Under the pieces are notes generated by a model. It ran no database searches, was not told where the DNA came from, and saw only the letters and a list, made by a program, of their open reading frames with translations. The translations under genes and the position numbers were made by a program. A stretch of DNA of 15,251 nucleotides from Treponema sp. (GTDB lineage: Bacteria > Spirochaetota > Spirochaetia > Treponematales > Breznakiellaceae). Below are positions 1 to 6,618 of this stretch, in pieces. Within the stretch, counting starts at the first letter, position 1, and every line of letters starts with the position of its first letter. The stretch lies in the NCBI GenBank assembly GCA_031277045.1, contig JAISLX010000155.1, forward strand, positions 1 through 15,251. Reading direction: 5' to 3'.

Positions 1-360
1 GTGCAACGGGGGTATAGGGCGGAAAAGGATGTCCGGCAATGTGCGGTACGGGCGCTGGTGGATACCGGCGCGGGGACTCTGGTTATCAACGAGGCGGTGC
101 GGCAGCAGTTGGGGCTTGAGATAAAAGGATTGCGCGGCGCATACCTGGCCGACGGCCTGCGCCAGGTATGCCGGGTAACGGAGCCGGTTGAAATCCACTG
201 GAAGGGCCGTGAAACGGCGTGTCCGGCCCTGCTTTTGCCCGGCGCGGAGGACGTGCTGCTGGGGGCGATTCCCCTGGAGGACATGGACCTGATTGTCGAT
301 CCCACCGCACGGGAACTCAAGGGCGCCCACGGCGACGAGGTGGTGTGTCTGGTTATGTGA
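1..360 (+). CDS. Clan AA (retropepsin-like) aspartic protease, probably 5'-truncated by the window edge
   Basis: The reading frame is open from base 1 to TGA at 358-360. It contains the aspartic protease active-site signature DTGAGTLVI at residues 21-29. A second family-typical block lies near the C-terminus (VLLGAIPLEDMDLIVDP, residues 85-101). This matches small prokaryotic single-domain retropepsin-like proteins, which act as dimers with one catalytic Asp per subunit. Such proteins, as I know them, usually carry about 20-25 further N-terminal residues before the RGY-type segment. The GTG at base 1 is therefore probably an internal Val codon and not the true start. The substrate is unknown. 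The gene seems unrelated to the translation operon that begins 500 bp downstream. Confidence 0.75.
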   Translation: MQRGYRAEKDVRQCAVRALVDTGAGTLVINEAVRQQLGLEIKGLRGAYLADGLRQVCRVTEPVEIHWKGRETACPALLLPGAEDVLLGAIPLEDMDLIVDPTARELKGAHGDEVVCLVM

Positions 361-681
361 CAAAGGACGCATGGCATCCTTGCGCTTCATGGGTTAATAG
401 TTCGTGTGTCTAGTGCCAAGCCGTTCAGCTCATATCACATTTCGGGGGTTGTAGACCTATTTATACGTGTATTTTTTTCTATCGAATTGCCCCGGCGGTC
501 TTGCGCCTTTTTTACTCAGCGCTATGAACCAGCCAGAATTTGAGATGTGTCCCGGTCCTGAGGAGTCTAATCCCCCTGCTTCCTATATCCTTACGGTTTT
601 ATCATACAAAGCGGAGACGATACACCTCCCGCCGGTTGGTTCTTTCACATTACAATGCGGCTGCCCTGCCCGCCCGCCCCC

Positions 682-710
682 TTGATCATCAGCCGCGAAT
701 CGGATATGTA
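682..710 (+). promoter_or_regulatory. Possible sigma70-type promoter for the rpsP operon
   Basis: TTGATC (682-687) and TATGTA (705-710) are separated by 17 bp. The -35 matches consensus at 4 of 6 positions and the -10 at only 3 of 6. It is the best-spaced pair I can see upstream of rpsP, but it is weak. TATCAT at 600-605 is an alternative -10 without a good -35. Confidence 0.25.
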
Positions 711-816
711 TAGAGTTCGTCTTTATCCGTTTTAGGTACCGGACGGCTGCGTTATGTGTCGTTTTTACCTGACCGGGAACTGTCCGAACTCCGGAACAGG
801 ATATGCCAAACGGACC

Positions 817-839
817 TTTCGCCGGATTGCCGGCGGAAA
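817..839 (+). promoter_or_regulatory. Hairpin just upstream of the rpsP ribosome binding site
   Basis: TTTCGCCGG (817-825) and CCGGCGGAAA (830-839) pair with one bulged G around the loop ATTG. The stem ends four bases before the AAGGAGG at 844-850. A stem this close to the ribosome binding site could modulate initiation, for example as an autoregulatory leader. No ligand or protein binding site is recognisable. Confidence 0.35.
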
Positions 840-857
840 TTGCAAGGAGGACCTCTG

Positions 858-1106
858 ATGAGCGCCAGAATTAGGTTAAAGAAATTCGGAACCAAGAAAC
901 GTCCCTATTACCGTATTGTGGTAATGGACCGGAAAGCTCCCCGGGACGGGAAAACTATCGAGGAACTTGGGTATTATCACCCAATCGAGGCGGACGGCCA
1001 GCAAATCCATATTGAGGAAGACAAGGTAAAGACGTGGCTGAAAAACGGCGCCTCCGTAAGCGATACGGTCCGTGGGATTCTGAATAAAAAGAGTATTTCC
1101 CTTTGA
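858..1106 (+). CDS. rpsP: 30S ribosomal protein S16
   Basis: An 82-residue protein with the S16 N-terminal signature (IRLKKFGTKKRPYYRIVV) followed by DGKTIEELGYYHP, the normal order in the family and the normal length. S16 binds 16S rRNA in the body of the small subunit and is needed for its assembly. The start is ATG 858, preceded by a perfect AAGGAGG (844-850, 7-nt spacing). The same frame is open upstream to about 756, but those codons are not part of the family. It is the first gene of the classical rpsP-khpA-rimM-trmD-rplS cluster, though an unusual 250-bp hairpin-rich gap separates it from khpA. Confidence 0.97.
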   Translation: MSARIRLKKFGTKKRPYYRIVVMDRKAPRDGKTIEELGYYHPIEADGQQIHIEEDKVKTWLKNGASVSDTVRGILNKKSISL

Positions 1107-1113
1107 AATGAGG

Positions 1114-1140
1114 CTTTCCAAAAACTGAAGTTTTGGGAAG
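1114..1140. repeat. Palindromic repeat, CCAAAA/TTTTGG family, copy 1
   Basis: CTTTCCAAAA (1114-1123) and TTTTGGGAAG (1131-1140) form a 10-bp stem with one G-U pair around a 7-nt loop. The core AAAACTGAAGTTTTGGG is shared, with a short loop insertion, by the copy at 1221-1258. It is related to the copy at 9238-9270. Confidence 0.6.
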
Positions 1141-1156
1141 ACAAGCAAAACTTGTC
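1140..1156. repeat. Small perfect hairpin
   Basis: GACAAG (1140-1145) and CTTGTC (1151-1156) pair perfectly around the loop CAAAA. It abuts the preceding palindrome and lies downstream of rpsP. It has no T-tract. Confidence 0.4.
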
Positions 1157-1220
1157 AATCTGCCCTGAATTTATATGAAAAAGCGGGCCGGATTTTAGTC
1201 CGGTTACACCGTTTTCCGGA

Positions 1221-1258
1221 AGTTTTTTCCAAAACTGACCGAAGTTTTGGGAAAAACT
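1221..1258. repeat. Palindromic repeat, CCAAAA/TTTTGG family, copy 2
   Basis: A 16-bp stem: AGTTTTTTCCAAAACT (1221-1236) pairs with AGTTTTGGGAAAAACT (1243-1258) with a single G-U, around the loop GACCGA. It is the longest hairpin I see in the window and lies inside an otherwise compact operon. Confidence 0.7.
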
Positions 1259-1272
1259 CAAGATTCTTCACG

Positions 1273-1296
1273 GTTTTGCGTCTTTAGGCGCAAAAC
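1273..1296. repeat. Perfect 8-bp inverted repeat upstream of khpA
   Basis: GTTTTGCG (1273-1280) and CGCAAAAC (1289-1296) pair around the loop TCTTTAGG. No T-tract follows, so it is a poor terminator candidate. It could be a leader element of the khpA transcript. Confidence 0.4.
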
Positions 1297-1356
1297 ATGT
1301 TGTGTTTAGGCGGGGTTTTGCCCTGTTTTCGCGCTTTTTGGCCAAAAGGTAACGTT

Positions 1357-1590
1357 ATGGAAAAGGATCTGATTGAATACGTGGCGAAATCCCTGGTGGA
1401 TGATCCGTCCCAGGTGCAGGTAAATGTGGTGGAAGGGGAAAAATCTACAATTCTGGAACTCCGGGTGTCGCCGGAAGATATCGGCAAGGTGATTGGTAAG
1501 CATGGCCGTATCGCCAGGGCCATTCGGACGGTTCTCCAGGCCGCCGCTGCCAGAAGCGGAAAACACATGGTACTGGAAATTCTGGATTAG
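1357..1590 (+). CDS. khpA: KH-domain RNA-binding protein KhpA (YlqC family)
   Basis: A 77-residue protein that is essentially one KH domain. The RNA-contacting GxxG loop is GKHG (residues 47-50) within IGKVIGKHGRIARAIR. Length and position between rpsP and rimM match KhpA/YlqC. In Firmicutes this protein pairs with KhpB as a global RNA chaperone that affects cell elongation and division; here the RNA-binding role follows from the family. ATG 1357 is preceded by AAAAGG (1344-1349) with 7-nt spacing. The same frame is open further upstream, but those codons run through the hairpin at 1273-1296 and are not family-like. Confidence 0.93.
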   Translation: MEKDLIEYVAKSLVDDPSQVQVNVVEGEKSTILELRVSPEDIGKVIGKHGRIARAIRTVLQAAAARSGKHMVLEILD

Positions 1591-1632
1591 CGGTTTCCCA
1601 TGCCGCGTGTTTAGCCTCCCCCTGGCATCTCC

Positions 1633-2136
1633 ATGACGGAACGGTTTGTCGCGGCTCTGGTGGGCCCCCCTTTCGGTCTGGAGGGCTTTGTGAAAGTGCG
1701 ATCCCTTTCCGGGGAGATTCAGCACCTCCTTAAACTCAGGCGGTTTACGCTGCGCCGGGGGGGGCGCGAGCAGGTTTGGGAGCTTGAGGCGGCGGAAAAG
1801 GCGGCTTCTTTCTTGCTGATGAAATTCCGGGGCATTGACAGTCCCGAAGCCGCCAGAACCCTTGGGGGAGCGGAAATTCTGCTTGACCGGGAAGATGCCG
1901 CCCCGCTGCGGCCCGGAGAATACTACATTGAGGACCTTAAAGGCGTGGAAGTATACGCCGGGTCCGAGGCGCTGGGGACGATTACCGGTATCATCGAAGG
2001 GGGGGGCGGTAATTTGGCGGAATTGTGTCTAAAGACCGGCGAAATCCGGCTGGTACCCTTTCGGAACGAGTTTTTTGGGGACATTGATGTTGAAGGACGG
2101 CGGGCGGAATTGTTATGCCGCTGGATTCTTGAATGA
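1633..2136 (+). CDS. rimM: Ribosome maturation factor RimM
   Basis: A 167-residue protein with the RimM N-terminal beta-barrel motif GPPFGLEGFVKV (residues 11-22). The C-terminal PRC-barrel half starts around GEYYIEDLKGVEVY (95-108) and includes the VPFRNEFF segment (141-148). RimM assists maturation of the 30S head, acting with S19. The start ATG 1633 has no clear Shine-Dalgarno sequence; the preceding bases are CT-rich. Initiation may be weak or may depend on coupling from khpA 42 bp upstream. The stop overlaps trmD by four bases (ATGA at 2133-2136). Confidence 0.95.
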   Translation: MTERFVAALVGPPFGLEGFVKVRSLSGEIQHLLKLRRFTLRRGGREQVWELEAAEKAASFLLMKFRGIDSPEAARTLGGAEILLDREDAAPLRPGEYYIEDLKGVEVYAGSEALGTITGIIEGGGGNLAELCLKTGEIRLVPFRNEFFGDIDVEGRRAELLCRWILE

Positions 2137-2942
2137 CTTATACCGTTCTTACCCTGTTTCCTGAAATAATCGACGCCTACTTTGCCGCCTCCATTATGGC
2201 AAAGGCGGTTGAACGGGGAATTGTGAGCTACCGGGCCGTCAATATCCGGGATTTTGCCCTGGACCGGCGCCATACCTGTGATGACGCTCCCTATGGCGGC
2301 GGGCCGGGGATGCTGATGCTGCCTGAACCTCTGGGCCGGGCCCTGGAGGCGGCGGGAGTGGAACCCAAAAAAAACGCCGGGGCGGCGGACCCCGCGGCCC
2401 GTCCCGCCGTGCCCCCCTCGCTGGCGGACCCAATGGCGGAACGCCAAGTGATCTACCTTTCCCCTTCGGGCCGGACACTTAACCAAGCCCTGACCGGGGA
2501 ATTGGCCTCCTGCCGGGAACTTGTCATCCTCTGCGGCCGTTACGAAGGTATCGACCAGCGGATCATCGACCGGTACATTGACGCGGAAATTTCCGTGGGG
2601 GATTACGTGCTGTCCTCAGGGGAAACGGCGGCGCTGGTGCTTATTGACGCCACTTACCGGCTGGTGGACCGGGTGATCGCCTCCGAATCTTTGATAGAGG
2701 AGACTTTCTCCAGGGGGCTTCTGGAATACCCCCAGTATACACGGCCGGAAATTTATGATACGTTGCAGGTTCCTGATGTACTGCTTTCCGGTCATCATGA
2801 GAACATCCGGCGCTGGCGGCTTCGCAAACAGGTAGAAAAAACTTGTGTTGTGCGGCCGGATCTGATACGCCGGGGTTTGGAACTGGGGCTTTTTGACGGG
2901 GAAACCCGTGGAATTATACAGGAGATACAAGAACATGAATGA
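2133..2942 (+). CDS. trmD: tRNA (guanine-37-N1)-methyltransferase TrmD
   Basis: A 269-residue SPOUT-class methyltransferase that uses S-adenosylmethionine to make m1G37 next to the anticodon and so prevents +1 frameshifting. Family motifs appear in order: [15 protein letters not shown] (46-60), YLSPSGRTL (108-116), [11 protein letters not shown] (133-143), [13 protein letters not shown] (152-164), [11 protein letters not shown] (196-206) and [12 protein letters not shown] (218-229). The knot around GRYEG and SVGDY binds the cofactor. An Ala/Pro-rich loop at about 74-102 is slightly longer than usual. Where E. coli TrmD has its catalytic Asp in an EDSF motif, this protein reads EETF (189-192). 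That Asp-to-Glu difference should be checked in an alignment. The start overlaps rimM by 4 nt and the end overlaps rplS by 8 nt. Confidence 0.98.
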   Translation: MTYTVLTLFPEIIDAYFAASIMAKAVERGIVSYRAVNIRDFALDRRHTCDDAPYGGGPGMLMLPEPLGRALEAAGVEPKKNAGAADPAARPAVPPSLADPMAERQVIYLSPSGRTLNQALTGELASCRELVILCGRYEGIDQRIIDRYIDAEISVGDYVLSSGETAALVLIDATYRLVDRVIASESLIEETFSRGLLEYPQYTRPEIYDTLQVPDVLLSGHHENIRRWRLRKQVEKTCVVRPDLIRRGLELGLFDGETRGIIQEIQEHE

Positions 2943-3327
2943 GATTCGGGCCATTGAGGCCTCCCAGATGAAACAAGAACCGGATGATGTTAAGGTTGGG
3001 GACACCGTTAAGGTTCACTTCAGGATTATCGAAGGCAAAAACGAGCGGATTCAGATTTACGAAGGCCTTGTGATCGCGATAAAAAATTCCCGGGTTGGAA
3101 AAACTTTTACCGTAAGAAAAAATTCCTACGGTGTGGGAGTGGAGCGGATATTCCCCCTTCATTCTCCCCGGGTTGCCAAAGTGGAACTGGTCCGGTCCGG
3201 CAGGGTAAGGCGGGCCAAGTTGTATTACATCAGGGAAAAGATCGGTAAAAGCGCTAAAATTCGGGAACGTATTGTCAAAAAAGATACCAGGGTCAAAACC
3301 GGCGTTCCCGAAACGGCCAAAACGTAA
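2935..3327 (+). CDS. rplS: 50S ribosomal protein L19
   Basis: A 130-residue protein with the L19 pattern [16 protein letters not shown], then [10 protein letters not shown], then [17 protein letters not shown], then [12 protein letters not shown]19 sits at the interface between the ribosomal subunits. ATG 2935 is chosen because AGGAGA (2920-2925) lies 9 nt upstream and the protein then begins as L19 does; the frame is open further upstream inside trmD. The C-terminal tail after KIGKSAKI adds about 15 Lys/Arg/Thr-rich residues beyond the common 115-residue length. Confidence 0.98.
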   Translation: MNEIRAIEASQMKQEPDDVKVGDTVKVHFRIIEGKNERIQIYEGLVIAIKNSRVGKTFTVRKNSYGVGVERIFPLHSPRVAKVELVRSGRVRRAKLYYIREKIGKSAKIRERIVKKDTRVKTGVPETAKT

Positions 3328-3357
3328 GGGCTCCGCCCGGTTGTCCGGCTCTTAAAC

Positions 3358-4416
3358 ATGGCGATTCTTGGTCCCGGCCAGGCGGCCGGCCCGCTTTTAG
3401 GCCCCGGCGGAAGGCGGGTAGACGCGCCGCCTGGGGAACCCAAGAATCGTTTCGGGGCGGGGGACACGTCAATTCAGGAAACGCTTCCCCGGAGGGTGCC
3501 GCCTCTTTCATCGTTATCCCTTACATCGCTTGTCGATACCCTCAAGCTTCCCCCGGGCCGGTGGTCCGCCTCAATTTTATCATTTGCCAAATTTTTTTCC
3601 CTGCCTCTGGAAGGGAATTTTCTCAACATGATCCGCCACAAGTCTCTTGGGGCGCTGGGCCGCTCCGCGAAACCGGTTTCGGGGGAGTCTGAGGGAAATG
3701 TGGACGGGATAGAAAAAAACGCCGAATTTCGGGAAGCTTTGTCTCTGGCCGCCCTGGCCGCCCGCGCCAAAGGGGTGGAGTTATCGCCGGAAGCCTTGAT
3801 GGAATACGCCCGCGCCCTGTTCCGGGGCCGGGAAGCGGCTCCCTCCACGGATCGGGAAGGGGATCCGGCGGAAGGGGATTCCGCGGAGGAAGAGGAAGCG
3901 GATTTCACAGCGGGGAACGGAGAGCCGGATAAAAAACCGGAAAACGGAGACGCGAAACGGGGCAAGGCTCTCCGGGAGCGGGTTCTTGGGACCCAGGGGC
4001 CGCTTCTCAGCCTGCTTAACAGTCTGCCGGGCAAGGGGGGGAAACACTGGATCGTTCTGCCTTTTTCCGCCGGCGGTTCCCTTGAATGCTGCCTGCGTAT
4101 TCTGCTGGTCCCCCGGACAGGGCCGGCGGCTTATCGGGCTGAGCGCCTAAGTTTGGATATTCGCCGCCGGGAAGAACCGGGCCCCGCCTGGATATTCACA
4201 TTCCGGCTGAATACGGCGGACCCCGCCGGGGCGCGGCCTTTGTCCCTGGATGTCTTTTGCCGTCAAACGCGGGCCGGAACAAAATTCCTGGAACGGGAAC
4301 TGGCGGAGCTTCTGGGCCTTCCACCTGATTCGGTTCGGGTCCAAAACGGACATACCCCCGTTTTCGCGGAGGACTGCCGGGACTGGACCTTGCCCTCTCT
4401 AAACAAAGAGGTATAG
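3358..4416 (+). CDS. FliK-like protein upstream of the FlhB-like gene (start uncertain)
   Basis: A 352-residue protein if it starts at ATG 3358. The segment LPPGRWSASILSFAKFFSLP (65-84) and the C-terminal part from KHWIVLPFSAGG (about 229) onward resemble, from memory, proteins that precede free-standing FlhB C-terminal domains in spirochaetes and Firmicutes (YlqG/FliK-like). The middle (about 155-200) is acidic and low-complexity. FliK proteins measure flagellar hook length by contacting FlhB, so the pairing with the next gene supports an export-related role, but this is inference. The start is doubtful: there is no Shine-Dalgarno sequence at 3358, and the first 30 codons lie in a GC-rich inverted repeat (3362-3449). 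GTG 3496 (CGGAGG directly adjacent) and ATG 3628 are in-frame alternatives; 3628 would drop the conserved-looking segment. Confidence 0.65.
   Translation: MAILGPGQAAGPLLGPGGRRVDAPPGEPKNRFGAGDTSIQETLPRRVPPLSSLSLTSLVDTLKLPPGRWSASILSFAKFFSLPLEGNFLNMIRHKSLGALGRSAKPVSGESEGNVDGIEKNAEFREALSLAALAARAKGVELSPEALMEYARALFRGREAAPSTDREGDPAEGDSAEEEEADFTAGNGEPDKKPENGDAKRGKALRERVLGTQGPLLSLLNSLPGKGGKHWIVLPFSAGGSLECCLRILLVPRTGPAAYRAERLSLDIRRREEPGPAWIFTFRLNTADPAGARPLSLDVFCRQTRAGTKFLERELAELLGLPPDSVRVQNGHTPVFAEDCRDWTLPSLNKEV
3362..3449. repeat. Long-range inverted repeat at the rplS / FliK-like junction
   Basis: CGATTCTTGG (3362-3371) is perfectly inverted at CCAAGAATCG (3440-3449). The 68 bp between are very GC-rich and contain further short complementary blocks (GGCGG and CCGCC). 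It may be a structured intergenic element read through by the upstream end of the FliK-like reading frame. It could partly attenuate transcription after rplS, but there is no T-tract. Confidence 0.4.
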
Positions 4417-4421
4417 TATCA

Positions 4422-4760
4422 ATGAAACAACGCAGAACGGCCTCTGCTATTGGTTATGATCCGCAAGACTCAGGACCGCGCCTGTTGGCCCGGGGGCAGG
4501 GGAATAAGGCGGATCAAATCGTCGCGCTGGCCCGTGAAGCGGGTGTTGAGGTGATTGAGGATATGTCATTAGCGGCCATGCTGGACGCGGGGGCACGGAC
4601 CGGGGATATTATCCCGGTGTGGTGCTGGGAAGCGGCGGCGAAGCTTCTGGCCTTTGTGGCCGCGCGGGAGCGTAAAGGATCACGGCAAGCGCAAGAATCC
4701 GGCCCTGGGCCGGGAGTGGGGTCTCATGTCTGGAGAAAGAGTGAAGGATATTCCAGTTAG
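4422..4760 (+). CDS. Free-standing FlhB C-terminal-domain protein (FhlB/YlqH type)
   Basis: A 112-residue protein. Residues 6-82 follow the cytoplasmic domain of FlhB/YscU export-switch proteins: TASAIGYDPQ, LLARGQGNKADQIVALAREAGV, EDMSLAAMLDAG, IIPVWCWEAAAKLLAFVAAR. It has no membrane segments and does not contain the NPTH autocleavage motif, which fits the soluble FhlB/YlqH paralogues. In flagellated bacteria such proteins can partly stand in for the FlhB C-terminal domain in the type III export gate. ATG 4422 follows AAAGAGG (4405-4411). The last 29 residues go beyond the usual domain end and are GC-rich, because the frame runs 35 nt into the HD-GYP gene. Confidence 0.85.
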   Translation: MKQRRTASAIGYDPQDSGPRLLARGQGNKADQIVALAREAGVEVIEDMSLAAMLDAGARTGDIIPVWCWEAAAKLLAFVAARERKGSRQAQESGPGPGVGSHVWRKSEGYSS

Positions 4761-5964
4761 TATCTTAAAACCCGGCATGATTTTTACCGAACCGGTGTAT
4801 ATAGACGAGGATAACTTTCTGGTTCCCCCGGGGATTGCTGTCAGGCAGAGGGATTTGTCCCGCCTTACCAGATGGGGCATTGAAAAGGTCCAAACTACCG
4901 GCGCTTTGGCCAAAACCCCCGAAACCATCGCCGCGGCGGTGGCAAAACAGAAGCATAGCAAGCATATCGTTAACCAGGTTTCCTCTCCGGCATATTCCGA
5001 AACCGCCGGGCCGGCACGGGAAGGCGAATCCGATAAGTTTGACAACGGGGAAATACAGGAGAACAAACCAAGTTACCGGGAATACATCACGCTTGTCAGG
5101 CAGCTTGACGCGATATTTTCCCATGTGGTGGCGGGGATAGCCCTAAGGGTCCCTGTTATCGAAGAACTTTCAAACCGGTTGTTCAGCGCAATCCAGGACG
5201 AATGGGGTCAGTTTATAGGCTATATTCTGGAGGCTAAGGCAAGTGGTTACAAACAGGCCAGAAATTCGGTTAACTCCGCCATTCTTGCCGCCATAATCGC
5301 CCGGGAACTCAAGCTGCCCTCCCCTAAGGTAATGGCAATCATCACCGGGGCTCTGCTTCACGATATCGGGATGTTCCGGCTTCTCGAAGAAATTCCGGCC
5401 AGACGGGGCGGCCTTACCCAGGAAGATATAAAACTTTTACGCACTCACCCCCTGCGTACCTACCTGATTATTTCCAAAGAGCTGAACTACCCCGAAGAGG
5501 TGGGCTTTGTGGTCTTGCAGCACCACGAGCGCTGGGACGGACAGGGCTACCCCGCCGGTGTTTCCGGTGAAAATATTGATATAGGCGCCCGTATTCTTTC
5601 CGTAGCCGATGCTTTTGAAGCTGTGATCGGTAAAAAACCCAGCCGGAATTTCACGGCGGGCTGCGAGACCATGAGGGCCCTTATGGCCGATAACCAAAGC
5701 CGCTTTGATCCTAATGTCCTGGGGGCCTTTGTTGCCGTCATGGGGATATACCCTGTTGGGTCGATTGTGGTTCTTAACGACGCGGCTATTGCCCGTGTTA
5801 CGGAAATTTTGCCGGGCTCCCCCCCGCGGCCCAAAGTGCAGATACTTATTGACAAATTCGGACAGCAGCAGCAAAACGGGGAAATTCTCAACCTGCTTAC
5901 CGACAAAAAGCATTTTGTTTTACGGGCACTCAATCTAAAAGAACTTGTAAACAGACGTGCATAG
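4726..5964 (+). CDS. HD-GYP domain protein, possibly degenerate c-di-GMP phosphodiesterase
   Basis: A 412-residue protein. An N-terminal domain typical of this subgroup (VSILKPGMIFTEPVY, 11-25) precedes the HD-GYP domain from about 170. Visible residues are HD at 212-213, His241, His266-His267 and the GYP motif in HHERWDGQGYPAG (266-278). HD-GYP enzymes hydrolyse cyclic di-GMP at a two- or three-iron centre. The position that normally carries the first metal-ligand His (H in an HSVN-type motif) is Asn180 here (RNSVNSAIL). HDIGK, usual in active members, is HDIGM. Activity may be altered or lost, leaving a c-di-GMP sensor. ATG 4726 is chosen for GGGAG at 4712-4716. It overlaps the FlhB-like gene by 35 nt and yraN by 8 nt. 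Confidence 0.87.
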   Translation: MSGERVKDIPVSILKPGMIFTEPVYIDEDNFLVPPGIAVRQRDLSRLTRWGIEKVQTTGALAKTPETIAAAVAKQKHSKHIVNQVSSPAYSETAGPAREGESDKFDNGEIQENKPSYREYITLVRQLDAIFSHVVAGIALRVPVIEELSNRLFSAIQDEWGQFIGYILEAKASGYKQARNSVNSAILAAIIARELKLPSPKVMAIITGALLHDIGMFRLLEEIPARRGGLTQEDIKLLRTHPLRTYLIISKELNYPEEVGFVVLQHHERWDGQGYPAGVSGENIDIGARILSVADAFEAVIGKKPSRNFTAGCETMRALMADNQSRFDPNVLGAFVAVMGIYPVGSIVVLNDAAIARVTEILPGSPPRPKVQILIDKFGQQQQNGEILNLLTDKKHFVLRALNLKELVNRRA

Positions 5965-6340
5965 CGCCGGAAAGGGCCGGGCGGGAGAGCAATACGCCGC
6001 CCGGATTCTGGAAAAGGCGGGAATGTGCATTCTGGCCTCGAATTTCCGTTCACCGGCGGGAGAGGTGGACCTGGTCGCCCAGGACCGTGATACCCTCGTG
6101 TTTGTCGAGGTAAAAAGCTGGAATTCCCGGGGAATAGCCGATCTGGAATACGGAATAGACGCCGAAAAGCAGCGGCGCATCATAGAAACCGCTAAGTATT
6201 TTCTCGCGGGTCATCGAAAATATAATGAGATGGCGATACGGTTTGATGTAGTTTTTATCGGAAGACCTCCCCAGTCTTCCCCAAAAACGGCGCCGCCGGT
6301 TATTCGCCACCTTGCGTCTGCCTTTATGGAGTGTGTATGA
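5957..6340 (+). CDS. yraN: YraN family (UPF0102) endonuclease-fold protein
   Basis: A 127-residue protein with the two family-defining blocks: GRAGEQYAARILEKAGM (8-24) with NFRSPAGEVDLVAQD, and LVFVEVKSWNS. The E-V-D-L and V-E-V-K residues form the restriction-endonuclease-like active-site arrangement (E/D...ExK). The cellular role is not well established; genomic context in other bacteria points to DNA processing. The start is GTG 5957, overlapping the HD-GYP stop by 8 nt. There is no strong Shine-Dalgarno sequence, so coupling is likely. The C-terminus overlaps the next gene by ATGA (6337-6340). Confidence 0.92.
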   Translation: MHSAGKGRAGEQYAARILEKAGMCILASNFRSPAGEVDLVAQDRDTLVFVEVKSWNSRGIADLEYGIDAEKQRRIIETAKYFLAGHRKYNEMAIRFDVVFIGRPPQSSPKTAPPVIRHLASAFMECV

Positions 6341-6618
6341 TAGCGGTACCGGGAAAATTTGACGGAATGTGGCCAGAGGATCACGATGGATATCAGGCGG
6401 TTCCCGCCGTCCCGGGGGAGCCGTATTTAACGGATTTTCTTCCGGGGCGGGCAAGGAATAGAGTATCTTTCGATCCGGAGAATCTGCGCAGAAAAATCAA
6501 CAGCGAAGAGTACCTTCACGAGGCCATCCAGCGAATCGCCCAGGTACTGAGCGGCGAACTCCTTAAAATGTCCCGGGGAAGGATTTATTATGAACGGCAG
6601 CGGAAAAGACGGAAATAA
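6337..6618 (+). CDS. Small uncharacterised protein
   Basis: A 93-residue protein that I do not recognise. The N-terminal half is Pro/Gly/Asp-rich and looks flexible. The C-terminal half (about 46-80) is predicted by eye to be helical (DPENLRRKINSEEYLHEAI). It ends in a strongly basic tail (RQRKRRK). ATG 6337 forms an ATGA overlap with yraN and has GGAG at 6328-6331, 5 nt away. GTG codons at 6331 and 6333 are less likely starts. Tight coupling on both sides, including a 29-nt overlap with the next gene, argues that it is real. The basic tail could bind nucleic acid, but this is inference. Confidence 0.65.
   Translation: MIAVPGKFDGMWPEDHDGYQAVPAVPGEPYLTDFLPGRARNRVSFDPENLRRKINSEEYLHEAIQRIAQVLSGELLKMSRGRIYYERQRKRRK

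Larger units (their letters stand above)
361..857. other. Intergenic region and leader upstream of rpsP
   Basis: About 500 bp without a gene I can support. The frame at 467-685 has no ribosome binding site, an unnatural Pro/Cys-rich product and no recognisable family. The stretch includes a T-rich run at 471-479 and two weak promoter candidates. One is TTGATC/TATGTA at 682-710. The other is a lone TATCAT at 600-605, whose surroundings (TTTATCATACAAA) closely resemble the stronger -10 at 13487-13492. A hairpin at 817-839 precedes the rpsP ribosome binding site. The frame upstream of 858 is open, but the AAGGAGG at 844-850 fixes the rpsP start. Confidence 0.5.
1107..1356. other. Hairpin-rich gap between rpsP and khpA
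   Basis: No gene is supported here. Four inverted repeats occupy most of the 250 bp: 1114-1140 (10-bp stem with one G-U), 1140-1156 (GACAAG/CTTGTC, 6-bp stem), 1221-1258 (16-bp stem with one G-U) and 1273-1296 (GTTTTGCG/CGCAAAAC, perfect 8-bp stem). None is followed by a convincing T-tract, so read-through into khpA is likely. They may act as transcript processing or stabilising structures that set S16 levels apart from the downstream genes. Confidence 0.6.

Noticed and set aside
361..390. Terminator after the aspartic protease gene
   Set aside because: AAGGA and TCCTT can pair around the ATGG, but the stem is only 5 bp and no T-tract follows.
467..685. 72-codon frame upstream of rpsP
   Set aside because: No ribosome binding site, Cys/Pro-rich product, no family resemblance, and it spans T- and C-rich non-coding sequence.
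1306..1725. Minus-strand frame over khpA and the rimM start
   Set aside because: Antisense to two well-supported genes, with no initiation signal.
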